From Rhyzopertha dominica (lineage: Eukaryota; Arthropoda; Insecta; Coleoptera; Bostrichidae): DNA of 64,000 bases. This document shows positions 43,211 to 54,540 of this stretch, one piece after another (positions within the stretch are counted from its first letter, which is position 1; each line of letters opens with the position of its first letter). The notes under the pieces were generated by a model that saw only the letters and a list, made by a program, of their open reading frames with translations, did not search any database and was not told the DNA's origin. The position numbers and the translations under genes were made by a program. The DNA is taken from contig QCXZ01000075.1 of assembly GCA_025024175.1 (NCBI GenBank), positions 7,626,001 to 7,690,000 on the forward strand. Direction: 5' to 3'.

Positions 43211-45041
43211 CTATCTTTAAGGTCTGACAATCTGGGGTGGTTCGTTTCTACCTGCGTTTGACCGCTTGAGCCCCAAAATACGCTCGGTGTAACGTTATAT
43301 CGCACAAAATCCCGCACTTGGTTATACCAAGAGAGAAAAATAATACGTACTGTTGTTATTTATGCACATGCAACATACTTAGTAATTATTACGTTAGTCA
43401 ATTATTTTTCTACTGTTTTATCTTATTTTAGTTCCAGTTGCAGTCGGTGTGCCTTGTAGGGTGTTTCCTCACTTGGTCCAGCTACGGTCAGGTAACAGGT
43501 ATTCACCTGGGTTCTCAGGTGTGCCACCACTTTTACCACGCTAAGCACTTGTCCCCCACCTTATGACCGTGTAACACTCACTAAATGTAGTTTAGTTGTT
43601 TATTAATTACACAAAAGGGAGTAAAACTCAAAGAGCCGTTCGGGTGCACGTCCGTATCCGACAACCGCTAAAATCGAACTCCCCTTCAGGCTCTTTTTCT
43701 TTTGGTAATAAAATTATTACAATTATTGTATTTGTGTCACTAACAACCGATCGACAATCGATTGAACGATTAAATTTAGATTAATCTTCAGTGCCAGTTT
43801 AACCAAATATATTTAAAATTCTATCAGTATATTCAAAGTAATGCTTTATCGAAGTACGCAGCCAGAGAAAAAGAGCGCTGAAACGCTTCCCCATTTGATA
43901 ATTTTCTTGGACGTTGGCCAAAGGCAGCAAGACACTCCCGTGCTGACTTTTCGCCTTTCAGTCGATGTCCGCCGGTTCGTTCCCGTGGGAACTGCGGAAA
44001 CAATGACTCCAATTACTGGAAAGTAGACTGGAGTAAATGAATAAAGCCCAGCAAAAAGGAAGAAACGGCGGACTGCAGTTGCCATTGTTTAATCTGCGGG
44101 ACCGATACACGGCTATGAAACGTTCTCTGTGGAATAGTCATGCGGCGTTAATGCACTGTTACATCCTAAACAATTTCACTTTCGCTCCACAGCTGTTTTA
44201 TACGTATGAGAAATTCACAATACTAGATGTGCAGTAGTAAATAATTTCGGTATTGTGGGTAGGTACTTTATTTTGCATGTAGACAACTTGTACATCATTC
44301 ACGGAAAATTGGAACCAATTTTAAAAATATACATATTATTGACAACCTAAATAAAATCGGATCTCTATTCAAGGNTAGATTATTATTAAATTTTATAAAG
44401 AGCGAAGTTAACCGCNCGATACGTAATACAAATAATGTATTTATCAAGTTAGCTTCTTATTTATCTTACAGGAATAGCATGTATTACTACTTGGTATAGA
44501 AACACATACAGCCACATTAGTAAATATCAAGACTTTAATCAAAATGACTATGAAAAGCGAATAATTTTCTTCTGTTCTGCCACAAGTATTTAACAAGTTT
44601 TTGTGTTCCTTATAAACTGAACCTAATGAAAGTGAATTTTGCGCTTGGCAAAATGAAAACCTTGAGGCAACAGGAGTCACGCCACATGATGTAAGTTTCG
44701 AGATCTGAGCGTTTGAAACTTCAGATAAATCCTTAAACCTGGTTTGGCATTTTTGTCAATACCTATATGATAATAATGATGTTATGTATTGAAAACACGT
44801 GATTTTCAGACATAATAGAACCTCCGAGTATTACTGATTAAAAAAAATAAAAAATATGGCAAGTACCACCTTACAAATACAAATTTGTTTATAAATCATA
44901 TTAATGTCAAACTGATACCGCTGGTCCGAAGATGAGGTGACATTTAGTCTAGAATAGGCCTTACTATCCTCACATTAATAATTATACAAATGTGTTTGAT
45001 GATAATTAATGATTATGTTAATAATAATTAATTAACTTAGA
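43211..45041. other. Stretch without recognised genes
   Basis: Short open frames at 43596-43784, 43841-44237 and 44444-44680 show no motifs. A G+C-richer patch around 43860-44110 is open on both strands. Unresolved bases are at 44375 and 44416. Confidence 0.35.
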
Positions 45042-45420
45042 TTGCCTGTAATTTACAAGGTAAATTGTGTATTTCGTGGGTGTAGAAACAAAATTTTACG
45101 AAGAAAAATTTATTGGCTCTCATCGAGAAACGAACACGGGCATCCAGAGTTAGCGTCTGGTGCGTTGCCACTAGAAATCTACCCTTTCGATAGAATACAA
45201 GTTCTCGGGAGGATTCCTACATTTCGAAGCGGGGGCAATGAAGAAAGCTCAACTATTGTCTTAAACGAAACTGTTTTAAACAAGGCGAAACAGAAAAGTC
45301 GACGTTCTCGTTGGATATCTGCTGTACAACTGCGGAAGATGTACAACCTGTGACTACAGTTATTATAGAAGCAAAAACAAAAAGAGGAAGAAAGAAAAAG
45401 AAACATGACGACTCAAATGA
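45042..45420 (+). pseudogene. Orphan basic open frame with AT-hook-like tail
   Basis: Open frame 45042-45353 starts MPVIYKVNCVFRGCRNKILR and is Arg- and Lys-rich. A neighbouring frame continues past its stop as DVQPVTTVIIEAKTKRGRKK and ends KKHDDSNEES at a stop near 45420. KRGRKKKK resembles an AT-hook or nuclear localisation signal. It abuts the Penelope-like C palindrome on the right. I do not recognise the family. It may be a transposon protein broken by one frameshift. Confidence 0.3.
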
Positions 45421-45430
45421 AGAATCTTAG

Positions 45431-45605
45431 CATGAAAGATAATATGTTTTCGGAAAGATCGCGGTCGTTTTAAAACACTGACAGAAAGTTATCAGTCTGA
45501 CGTTTCGATTGCGTCAAAAAATCGTAATCGAAACGTGAGACTANTAACTTTTTGTCAGTGTCTTAAAGCGACAACGATCTTTCCGAAAACATATTATCTT
45601 TCATT
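45431..45605. repeat. Large imperfect palindrome of Penelope-like C terminal sequence
   Basis: Arms 45431-45513 and 45523-45605 (83 bases each) are reverse complements with about 9 mismatches, including one unresolved base (45544), separated by 9 bases. Each arm matches 49971-50046 at the 3' side of the Penelope-like C coding region, including the GAAACGTC-type hammerhead 3' half. The structure is therefore two copies of the element's terminal segment arranged head to head. Confidence 0.8.
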
Positions 45606-46199
45606 ATGTACGTATACGAAGACTCTACGGAGAGTACATCCTAAGAACATGCAGAAGACTAGAAAGGACTTCATCGAAGAAAACGAGCTTCATCAACCGT
45701 TTAGTATTTTTGAAACGCTGCAGAGATAAAAAGGTTGTATCAAATTTTCTTAATATTTAAACACACACAAGTCAAACAAAATTATGCTTCACACTAAATT
45801 TGCTTTAATTACGCAACGCATACACGACACACGCAGGTAACTTGGTTTCTTCTTTTATCAAGATTTTGAAGACATAATAAAGTTTACACAATAAGTGTAC
45901 TTTAACAAGGTCAAGGAAAAACCATATATAAATTCGAGAAATTCAATGCCATTAAACACAATCATACAACATAGTTAAAACCAACATCAACAACACAGTG
46001 ATAAACCTGTCAAAAAGAGTGTCTTAGATGCTGCTGTAAATATTTTAGGGATGGGAAGGAACTTTGCTGTATCGCCACGGACAACTCCAAAACTTGAGAT
46101 AATGTTATCTGTGGAATCTTGTATCAGATCACGCGGATAAGATTAGGATGGACGCATGCCACGCCATTAGAAATACACGTACGCCTAAACCTAACGCGC
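45606..46199. other. Noncoding stretch
   Basis: A short frame 45535-45729 overlaps the palindrome arm and is not a gene. Otherwise A+T-rich. It may include the 5' untranslated part of Penelope-like C. Confidence 0.35.
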
Positions 46200-46585
46200 T
46201 TGTGAGAAAATGAAGGCTCTTAAGGATTGAAGTCCATTATAGTTACTAGAGCAGATAAAGGTTCAGAATTGTTAGATGTGAAAAACATGAAAAATTACCA
46301 AAATTATTAATGATCTTATCAAGACTTTAAATCTTTCGTATGAGGAGCAGTCTTTTTTAACTGTTTCCCATTGCAATGTATCTAAATTGTATGGTGTGTC
46401 CAAAATGTCCCGTTAAGACCCATAGTCAATACGATTGGCAAAATTTTGTGCTAACTATTAAAACCATATGTAGGAAAAACCAGTAGTTTCATCAAAAATT
46501 GTTCAGACTTTATTGGCGTTATAAAAAGCTTAAGTATATCAGAAGGTGATATTTTAGTTAGTTTTGACGTGGTTTCTTTATTTAT
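46200..46585 (+). pseudogene. Penelope-like family C, RT N-terminal fragment
   Basis: Plus-strand pieces: IKTLNLSYEEQSFLTVSHCN, VSKLYGVSKM (a PKLYGLPKIHK-like motif with damage), SIRLAKFCANY, then KPYVGKTSSFIKN-like sequence and EGDILVSFDVVSLF at 46546-46585. The last is RT motif A of Penelope-like elements, with its catalytic Asp. The final 120 bases (46463-46583) are repeated at 48539-48663 with about 92 percent identity by eye. Several stops are present. Confidence 0.65.
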
Positions 46586-47640
46586 CTTTGTTTGATATCC
46601 CCGAAATGGAGAAGTGGTTACTAGAGTGAATGTAATTTCTGATTAATAATATGTGTAAATCAAAGAGCAATAATTATTTTTATGTATTGTTATACAGCAT
46701 TAGGAAGAAATAAAGGTTTAATTTACAATCATTTTTTAATTTTATCTTGGTATAAAAAGTTAAATGTGGATATTTATATCAATATACATTATTTTTTAAA
46801 GCTAAAAGATTTGGGTTAATAATATATTAGTGTAACAATGGAATTCAAGGCATATGTATTGGCCAAAGTATTCCCGAGCAGCCTAGTAACTTTGACCACC
46901 AATATTTAAAGAAAAAAAACATGTAATGCTATTTTGTGTTAGATCACTGTACAAAAACTTATGAAAACTAAAAAATTGCATATGAGTATGCTGATGTTTA
47001 ATGCAATAATTTATTATTTTATTGTGAATTAATTTACAAAATAGCCAAAGTGTACCCTGTTTACGATAATTAAAATACGTTTTTATATTATAAGAAATAA
47101 AGAAAGGTCGGACTGTTTTATGGCGTCTTTGTAGGCAGCCCTGCGGAGGCTTAAATCTTAAACAAATCTCCTTACATTAAAAGTACTTTCTGCAAAGGAC
47201 AAGTCTTTAAAACAGGCTTTACAAAAGCAATCTCATACTCCTCTGAAAAAAATAATTATTCCAGTAGCTACACTTGGGAGTCATACCTCCATCAAAACAA
47301 AATTAAATTGGTGAAAAGGTAACCGCAAATACACGAAGTGCTATCCGACCCTAATGACCTTAACGAAATTTCATTTTAATTAAAAGTTAAAGTATCAGCG
47401 GGGTCAATAGCTTTGGCTTTATTCCCGCTCTTAATGGAATGAAAACAGCCTAGCTTTTTCCGAAGCGGATTTGCGTTATGTTGTTTACGTTCGTTCTCAT
47501 GCCTATCTCGTTTCGATAGGGAGACGCGCATTCTTTGATTATAATGGCGAACGGAGCTAATCCAAAATGCTTACTTAAAAGAAGCGTAAATAACGAGAGC
47601 TATAAAACTGTATAGGGTTGTACTAATGTGATGTAATGTG
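46586..47640. other. Stretch between Penelope-like C fragments
   Basis: A+T-rich, with no gene recognised. It belongs to the roughly 1.95 kb that separates the two Penelope-like C pieces. Confidence 0.35.
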
Positions 47641-47760
47641 AAATGCATGTCTATGCTATGCTGTCTCCACCGCAACCAGCTACAGACGATCTGTTTCGCT
47701 CGTCAATATAATTTAGGTCTAAGGGTAGAGAGCATGGCATAAAACTGGGTTTGCCTATGT
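47641..47760 (-). repeat. Hammerhead-bearing repeat family, copy B (helix II lost)
   Basis: The minus strand aligns with 61498-61640: it shares TTAGACCTAAA, GCGAAACAGATC, GTCTGTAGCTGGTTGCGG and GACAGCATAGCATAGACATG. In the ribozyme region (47680-47706) the core reads TTGACGA followed by GC and then GAAAC. The 12 bases forming the distal helix II hairpin are cleanly missing. Helix III (ACAGATCGT) and the site C17 are kept. Confidence 0.7.
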
Positions 47761-48049
47761 ATTGAACAGATTTCTTTTACTTTTAGCTAATTGCTTATTC
47801 AAAAAGCAGTATAATGAATAATATTTTTTCAGTCTCCTTATAACAGAGCTGAAGATAAGTCTTAGAATGAAAAATATAAGGACAATAGTAGTACTCTTGC
47901 TGAAAAATCTCTCTGAAAACTATAAAGTTGCTGAAAATCACAGTGTAAATGTAGATGTAGGTAATTCCTTTTATTCATCAGAACATCTGATATTCATTAT
48001 AATTTCGTAGTGGATTGAAGAACGGAACACCGATTTAGAACAAATAAAT
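47761..48049. other. Spacer
   Basis: Nothing recognised. Confidence 0.3.
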
Positions 48050-48480
48050 AGGTCGGACGTCAAAAGTAAAGCTGAGCGCCCACATTCCTATAAATTAAAA
48101 TTCAACCCCTCCTGGTTGTCTGCGGCAAAGTTCAAGAATTGGTTGGAAAAAATCTGCAAAACATGGAAAGAGTGACAATAATTATGCTTACTGAGAAGTT
48201 TGTGACATATACATAGTGTAAAGCATAAAATTAATATTGAGCGCCATATAGTGATTCAACAAACGAAACTAACGCAAACCACAAGGAAAATTCCAGACAT
48301 AAGTCACAGATCTTTATACAACGTTGTAAGACGTGGAGAGCTAAAACTATGTGGAATGTTAGCAACAAATATCTTGCCCTTTGTTTTAATGGATGCTCCT
48401 GGCCCTTTATGAATATATTTCCAGATTCAAAAATTGCATCCAACTTTTAAAAAGAAGTAAAGCCACAGCTGTGGTAAAAT
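48050..48480 (+). pseudogene. hAT-like (DUF4371-type) transposase N-terminal fragment
   Basis: Plus-strand pieces: HSYKLKFNPSWLSAAKFKNW and LEKICKT, a BED-finger-like start, then NILPFVLMDAPGPLMNIFPD and SKIASN in other frames. Related insect transposases carry a finger followed by NLPFxLMDHLPxLxxxMFPDSKIA, so the order fits. It stops abruptly at about 48480, close to where Penelope-like C resumes. It is a different copy and region from the hAT remnant at 27.8-29.0 kb. Confidence 0.5.
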
Positions 48481-48632
48481 GAAAGTCACGAAACCTTCCA
48501 ATTCTTTCAAAATGAGTATTCTCCATAAATTAACTATTAAAAACCTTATGTAGGAAAAACCAGTAGTGTCATCAAAAATTCTTCACGCTTATTGATATTA
48601 TAAAAAGTTTAAGTATTTCAGAAGGTGATATT

Positions 48633-49772
48633 TTAGTTAGTTTTGACGTGGTTTCTTTATTTACGAAAGTACCCATCCCTGAAACGATAGACATCATCAA
48701 ATCCAAGCTTAATAGCGATCTCCTAGGCGACACGATAGCCAGATTATCTGAACATTGTTTAAAATCTACTTATTTCTTATGGAACGATAATTTTTATGAA
48801 CAAAAATCAGGTTCACCTCTAAGTCCTGTAGCAGTTTATGGAAAATTTTTAAAAGGTAGCAATAAACAGTATTAAGTTTAAGCCAAAATGTTGGTATAGG
48901 TACGTAGATGACACTTTTTTTTTGGCCCCGCGGTTGGGTAGGTTTCTAAATCATTTGAACAGTCAAAATCCTGACATAAAATGGAATTAAAAAGCAATGG
49001 TAGTTTACTTTTCTTGGACGTCCAAATTTACAAAACAAGCACTGGTCCGTTAGGACACAAGGTTTACAGAAAACCAACACACACAGACAGATATTTACAT
49101 GCCACATCTCGCCACCCTCCCTCTCAAAAGAATAGTCTTATAAGGACATTATTTGTTAGAGTACAAAGGATCTCAGACGAAAGTTCTTTACAAAAAGAAT
49201 TATATCATCTTAAATCAGCGCTAGTGAGAAATGGTTATAGCAATAATATTTTGTCAGTTTTTAATAAAAGTGCTCATCCAAATCAAGTAAATTCTCAGCC
49301 AGGACAAAGTAAATTGAAGTTGAGTTGGCCTTATGTACAGGGCCTTTCGGAAAAATTAAAGAGGATGCTTAGAAAACACGATACCTTAGTTGTTGATAAA
49401 ACATATAATAATTTAGATAAAATTTTACGTTCAACTAAATATAAAGTACATTTAGAGAGTGAAGGTGTTTACAAAATTACTTGTTCTTGCGGCAAGTGTT
49501 ACATAGGTCAAACTAAAAGAAAAGTAGGTACGCGTTTGAAAGAACACATACATGCTACTAGGCTGCAACAGATAGATAAATATTCCGTAGCTGAACACTC
49601 ATATTTGATTAAACACATGGTTGATTTTGATAAAGCAAAAATTTTACATAGCCAAAAATATTATTACAAACATCTAATAAAAGAAGCAATAGAAATTTGT
49701 AGGAATACTAATAATTTTAATAAGGATTGTGGAAATTATGAGTTAGGTGACATTTGGAAGGCTATTTTGTAG
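48633..49772 (+). pseudogene. Penelope-like family C RT plus GIY-YIG endonuclease
   Basis: The first frame 48648-48875 follows motif A (SFDVVSLFTKVPIPETIDII) and reaches motif B (SGSPLSPVA), where sequence is lost. Motif C WYRYVDDTFFLAP (48892-48930) is in another frame with both Asp kept. The 263-codon frame 48981-49772 then carries LLFLDVQIYKTSTGPLGHKV (thumb), and at residues about 161-178 GVYKITCSCGKCYIGQT, the GIY-YIG core, followed by KEHIHATRLQQ, SVAEHSYLIKH and the closing ELGDIWKAIL. Only the motif B-C interval is badly damaged, so this is the least decayed Penelope-like copy here. RT copies the RNA and the nuclease nicks the target. Confidence 0.85.
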
Positions 49773-49952
49773 TTGTCTTTTACCAAGTAGTTCGTGTATA
49801 TCTAGTAGGTAGGTAGTTAGTTCCTTTTTCGTCGTTAGGTTCTTTTTTTATCAGGTTGGCACGTTGTTTCTACGACGTCTCGCTTCCTTGATTTGTTTAT
49901 TTACTTTCAAAATTTTGTTTGAACTCTTGTCGGGCAAATTTTGAGGTTTTTC

Positions 49953-49992
49953 GTCTTTGACAAAGATTACAGGTGTAATCGGAACGTCAGAC
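49953..49992 (+). ncRNA. Degenerate hammerhead motif in the 3' region of Penelope-like C
   Basis: Helix I GTCT with AGAC is perfect. The core reads TTGACAA (C3 and G8 changed), followed by one extra A, and helix II GATTAC with GTAATC (6 bp) around AGGT. Then comes GGA for GAA, helix III AC with GT (2 bp,  no loop) and C17. The overall layout, including the single extra base after the core, is the same as in element A at 72-109. Three core changes make activity unlikely. Confidence 0.5.
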
Positions 49993-50046
49993 TAATAACA
50001 TTTTGTCAATGTTTTCAAGAGACAGCGATCTTTCCTAGAAAATATT

Positions 50047-53000
50047 ATCTTATACCTGTATTATGGACGCTGAAAGCATTCACCCTCCTATTAACTAAAG
50101 TTGATCCAAATACGAATCAATAAGTTAGTACAATACCCTTACAATAAAGCAGGACAAAACAGCATATAGAGTTGATATCACAAGTTAAGTATATTTAACA
50201 GCTGTCTTTAATATACAGGATAATAAAATATAATGCAATATACTATATTTATCGAAAGTTATGTAATTTCAGAAATAACAGAAGAACACGTTATACGGAA
50301 AAAATTAATAAATTCAGTTTTATGATGAAAAATATTGGGTAGAACATGGAAAAATGTCAAGGTATTTCTAGCGTTAACTAGGAAGACAATAAAACGTACC
50401 TTATTAAAAAATTATACTTATCGCCTTGTCATTTACTAATTATTACCAAAATATCAAACATATCACTCATGTTAATAATATACTTGTTGGTTAGAACTCC
50501 ACACAATAAAGCAATATTCAAATCTAGACCGAACCACACATAAAATAGTAATCTAAAGCCGTATACATTATCAAATTCCGCTGTAGTATGAATAATGAGA
50601 CTCGAGGTTCTCAGAGACAATAAACAACAGAATTAATTAGAAAATACCCTAAGCTCGTAAATTAAATAATCGTTTGTGACGAAGACCGACATACTCGTAA
50701 TAGATTTATTATTCTTCAATAAAAAATTCAAATACTGCTGTTTATTTAAATGTAGTACATTTTGCAGGTTTCCACGTCGCAGTTACTTCGCAATTGTCTT
50801 GTTCCCCAGTGCCCGTTATATCAATTGCCTATTGTAGGACGTTTTCTCCATTCCGTCTTAATCATCTTACCATCTACTCGGAGAACCAAAATCAATACAA
50901 AAACGTGGCACTTCTTTAAATTCAAATTACACTTCACTGTGACTGATACTTTGTCTTTGTCCACCTACATTAGGCTTATTAAGGCAGAAGCATAATATTT
51001 AAATGTAAATAGAATCTCTTTGACAACCAGTCTTGGTTCCTATTACGTCTTCGTAACGTTCTAACGCTGTAAAGCTACTAAGAAATGGGGAAAATGATTA
51101 ACCAGTTTTTCACAACAAAACTCCAATTAATACATACATACATTAATACATTTCCTCATCGTTATATAATTATAACCACATATTATGTGGTGGTAACTTT
51201 TCTAGTGTTTAATAAGGACCACTTAAACATTTTGATACCACAATTTCCTATTAAATAAGTAACAAAAACGCGTCTCTTATAGGAACCTAAAAAGACAGTT
51301 GTACGTGCAGTGTTGTCAACCGTAGCAGAATTCCGCTAAGCATAGTGGAAAAAATAAAATTAACCAGAAACTTAAAGTTTATTACTTTTTTGTTTACTCT
51401 AACGAATATTCAAGTCCTGCATAATAATAATTTTTCAGAACTTGTTAATCGAAACACGGATATGAAGGATGGCTAATACTAAAATGCACATTTGTGAATT
51501 AGAGGCAGACCACTTTTAAGGACCCAAACAAATAGAAACAGAGATAATCGGGTAGGCAATGGGACGGATAGATTGTGTTTCTGAAGCAGATCTTCGTCTG
51601 ATTTGAGGTGTGCGGTCTGTCATAGCCATGCAAATTAATCATTTAAAATTACTCTATTTCACTGGGCTGTTGTTTTGCAGGGATGTTCCAAACGCTCAAT
51701 GGGCAATCGGAAATGAGGTATATGTATTTACCGTCCATAAAAACCTACCCCGTAGTTCCTAAAGTTACTGTTAGATATTGTCACCAAATGACTGGGCAAT
51801 CGGCAATGTAGAACTCTGTACTTACAGGCCGCATAACCGACGTCTACGCTCGTACGGCCACCCGAGACTTACTACCGATATTCACAGAAAGACACCCTGT
51901 TACGTGCACGTTTTAACAATAAAACATTTTTAATAAACATCGTTAATGGAGCTAATGGAGTTCCTTTAAGAGGGATTTTCGTGTGACCATACGTTTCTTT
52001 GGGGCACAGTTCCCAAAAAAAAACACTGATCAACCCTCCAACCACCTGAGGTATGTGACCTTGTTCTCTGGAATAGCAACTGTAAAGGTTGTTTGTAACT
52101 TTTTTAAGGTGCTTAGCACATTCTGTGCAACAAAATTCAGTCATAGTGCTGTAACCTTTTGGAAGACCTCCTATTGTGCAGTTTGTTCACAAAAACTTTG
52201 CCCATTACTCTGTATGAGCTCGCTGGATCTGGGATAATTTCTGTTTTGCACTGTTCCGTGGAATTGGCATCTTCTGGCGGAAATCCTGTTAAGAGAACAT
52301 TATCTGGGGTTGGAAGCTTGCAGAATTCCTTTAATTTTTAGTAGCGGTATTTTTCGTGTCGTACCTGTAAATTTTACTGTTAGGGTTAAACGAATAGTTT
52401 ATAGCTAGTCTGTAGTGTTTTGGTATACTTACCTATATTGTAAGTGCATTAGAGCTCATTTGGACCTTAGGTACTAGTAATTTCGTTCGTAATTTCAGTT
52501 GTTACTAGCATAATAGCATTAATTACTTTTTTTGTTCCCGCGTGATACCTGTAAATAATACGGTTAGTGGTGAAAAATTAGTAAATATCGAATATTTTAT
52601 AGTTAAGATACCGTATTTTAGTTGTGTAATTATTTTATTGTCGTATTTCTCGGAATCTCTAATTCCCATCTCATATCTTCACTTTCAACTCTTGCTTTGC
52701 ACTGATGTACTATTATTAATTACTAATAATCACAATTGTACCAGCCGTGAAACGTATATCGCTCTGGCCAGTCGTGGTTGCGGGCACGCTGACAACTTCA
52801 TTGAAGAAGTCATTGTTGTTGGAATTTCAAGCAGAGTTGCATTACTGCTTTATGTCAATAAATTTACCGAATATATACTATTATAGCGTTTTATTATCGT
52901 GGGCTAGCTAATTACTCTAAAGATACTAGTTAGGAGTTGGTGATATCTGGGTTTATTATCGTGTAGTGATGGGTTTTCAACTTCTTGGCGCCCTATGATT

Positions 53001-53784
53001 TTCTCTTCATTTTGTGTGTTGAATACCGAACCGACTAGAGCTGGTAGCACCCATCTTTTATACTATAAAGTTACCCCGCCCGGCGGAGGTAACAACCCTA
53101 AGTGCGGTTAAACGCACGTCAATAATAATACCAATATGTTTGAGGGAAAAGTTAATCAATATCGCATTGTCAGTGTAAAAGTATTTAGACGGGCCGTCTT
53201 AAAGTTCGAAAAAATGCTTAAATACTGTTACAGCGCACAAAAGCGATACTTTGTGCGTTTGCTTTGAACTTTAATATCCGCAAAAACGGGAGCATTTCAA
53301 ATACGTTCGATGGCTGTCAAACCTCATAAACTTTATTCCGCCACTATAGGTTTCTTGACGATGTGAGCAGACTCCGCAGCAGCGAACTCCACTAGGACTA
53401 AAAAATGCAATCACTGGAGCGAAAATTTCACTTAACGACTGGGGCAACATAAAGTATCCCTTTACGACTTGATTTTATAGTCTTACTGGCTATTGCTGCT
53501 TTGCACGGAAAGCGCTCGAATTGAAATAAGCATCGCCTTTAAATAAGTTAACCGGGCGAATGTTTTACGTCTTGTACACTCCAAGCGTTGCAGATATACT
53601 TGGCGAGGAATAAGGAATAATTTTGTGGAGCTATAATAGCTAATTCTTCTAGACTGTTGACTTTCAGTGTTTCTTTCGTCACTTTATGACGATGGTTGAA
53701 TTTACTACAGGATGGTCCAAGTTTTATTGTGCAGCTGTTCTGATATTAATATTATGATTGTAGAAATAAAACGCTAAAACATTG
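50047..53784. other. Long stretch without recognised genes
   Basis: A+T-rich at first. From about 51850 to 52350 open frames occur on both strands (51872-52237 and others) without motifs I recognise. A block containing TGGGCAATCGG is present twice (about 51699 and 51797, some 100 bp apart), suggesting a short tandem duplication. 53060-53600 is G+C-richer but not coding by eye. Confidence 0.4.
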
Positions 53785-53917
53785 GCGGTCGCTCAGTTGA
53801 GACAAATTCATCAGAAACAACTACAAACTTACAAACCAGTATTATATAAAGCCATAATAACTACATCATTGTAAAAACTTGAAGCACAAAGCCAAACTAA
53901 GATAAAGCAAATCTCTA
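53785..53917 (-). repeat. Dispersed repeat with CTGATGA motif, left copy
   Basis: On the minus strand it reads GAGATTTGCTTTATCTTAG, AAGTTTTTACAATGATGTAG, and TTTGTAGTTGTTTCTGATGA. The same blocks occur on the plus strand at 57499-57625. CTGATGA (53814-53808) is followed by CTCAACTGAG, a possible helix II, but GAA is not preserved, so a hammerhead is only suspected. The two copies lie in inverted orientation on either side of the gypsy and MULE remnants. Confidence 0.6.
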
Positions 53918-54539
53918 CACACACTGACAATCTCATTAACAACACCAAAAGGAAATAAAAACCAAAATCTGAAAAACGTTATAAAATTTTGCTATATGGC
54001 ATATTATTTGATATTTGACAAAATTATTGACGACTACTACAAAACACACAAGCAATACGCGCCATCCACCAACCTGCATACATAATCAGAATACCAACAA
54101 GAAAAAAATATACTGACAACGCGAAATCCTACAGTATAATAGATAAAAAAATTATAAAAATTAATAAGAAAAGCAAGCAGATCTAAACATTAAGTGAATC
54201 AACAGCTAATCAGGATGAGAGATCATTATTTACGGTCCCTGTAGGCGTTGACTGACAATGAAATTCTTTGCCATATTAAAAGTTTATTTACTTGTGACAC
54301 TTGTACAATAGCAGTCTTGTCATTCGTTATTTATTGAAATAATTTAGAATTTACGCGAAGGTGTTTGAATAATTATAAACAGTGGAAAAATCTGACATAC
54401 GCGCAGTTATAAAATAATTGCAAAAGAAAAGGTTGTCGCCAAAGGAAATCTTTGAAGGTGTAGTGGGTGTATTAGGTGAGAGTGCACCTTCTTACCAAAT
54501 GGGGAACAAATTAGAGAGAATAGCGTTAATACGGGCATA
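53918..54539. other. Spacer left of the gypsy element
   Basis: A+T-rich, with no LTR recognised. From about 54480 weak RT-adjacent sequence may begin. Confidence 0.35.
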
Positions 54540-54540
54540 A

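Larger units (their letters stand above)
48530..50046 (+). mobile_element. Penelope-like family C, main copy with 3' terminal segment
   Basis: It runs from RT motif A through motif B and C, the thumb, the GIY-YIG domain (stop at 49770-49772), a 3' region of about 180 bases and a degenerate hammerhead at 49953-49992. The terminal segment after the hammerhead matches both arms of the palindrome at 45431-45605. The 3' region from 49773 has a second copy at 58381-58582. Confidence 0.85.

Noticed and set aside
44037..44237. Small open frame in a G+C-richer patch
   Set aside because: Opposite strand is also open, and no motif or splice evidence was found.
47960..48000. CTGATGA on the minus strand near 47981
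   Set aside because: No GAA or paired stem follows within hammerhead range.
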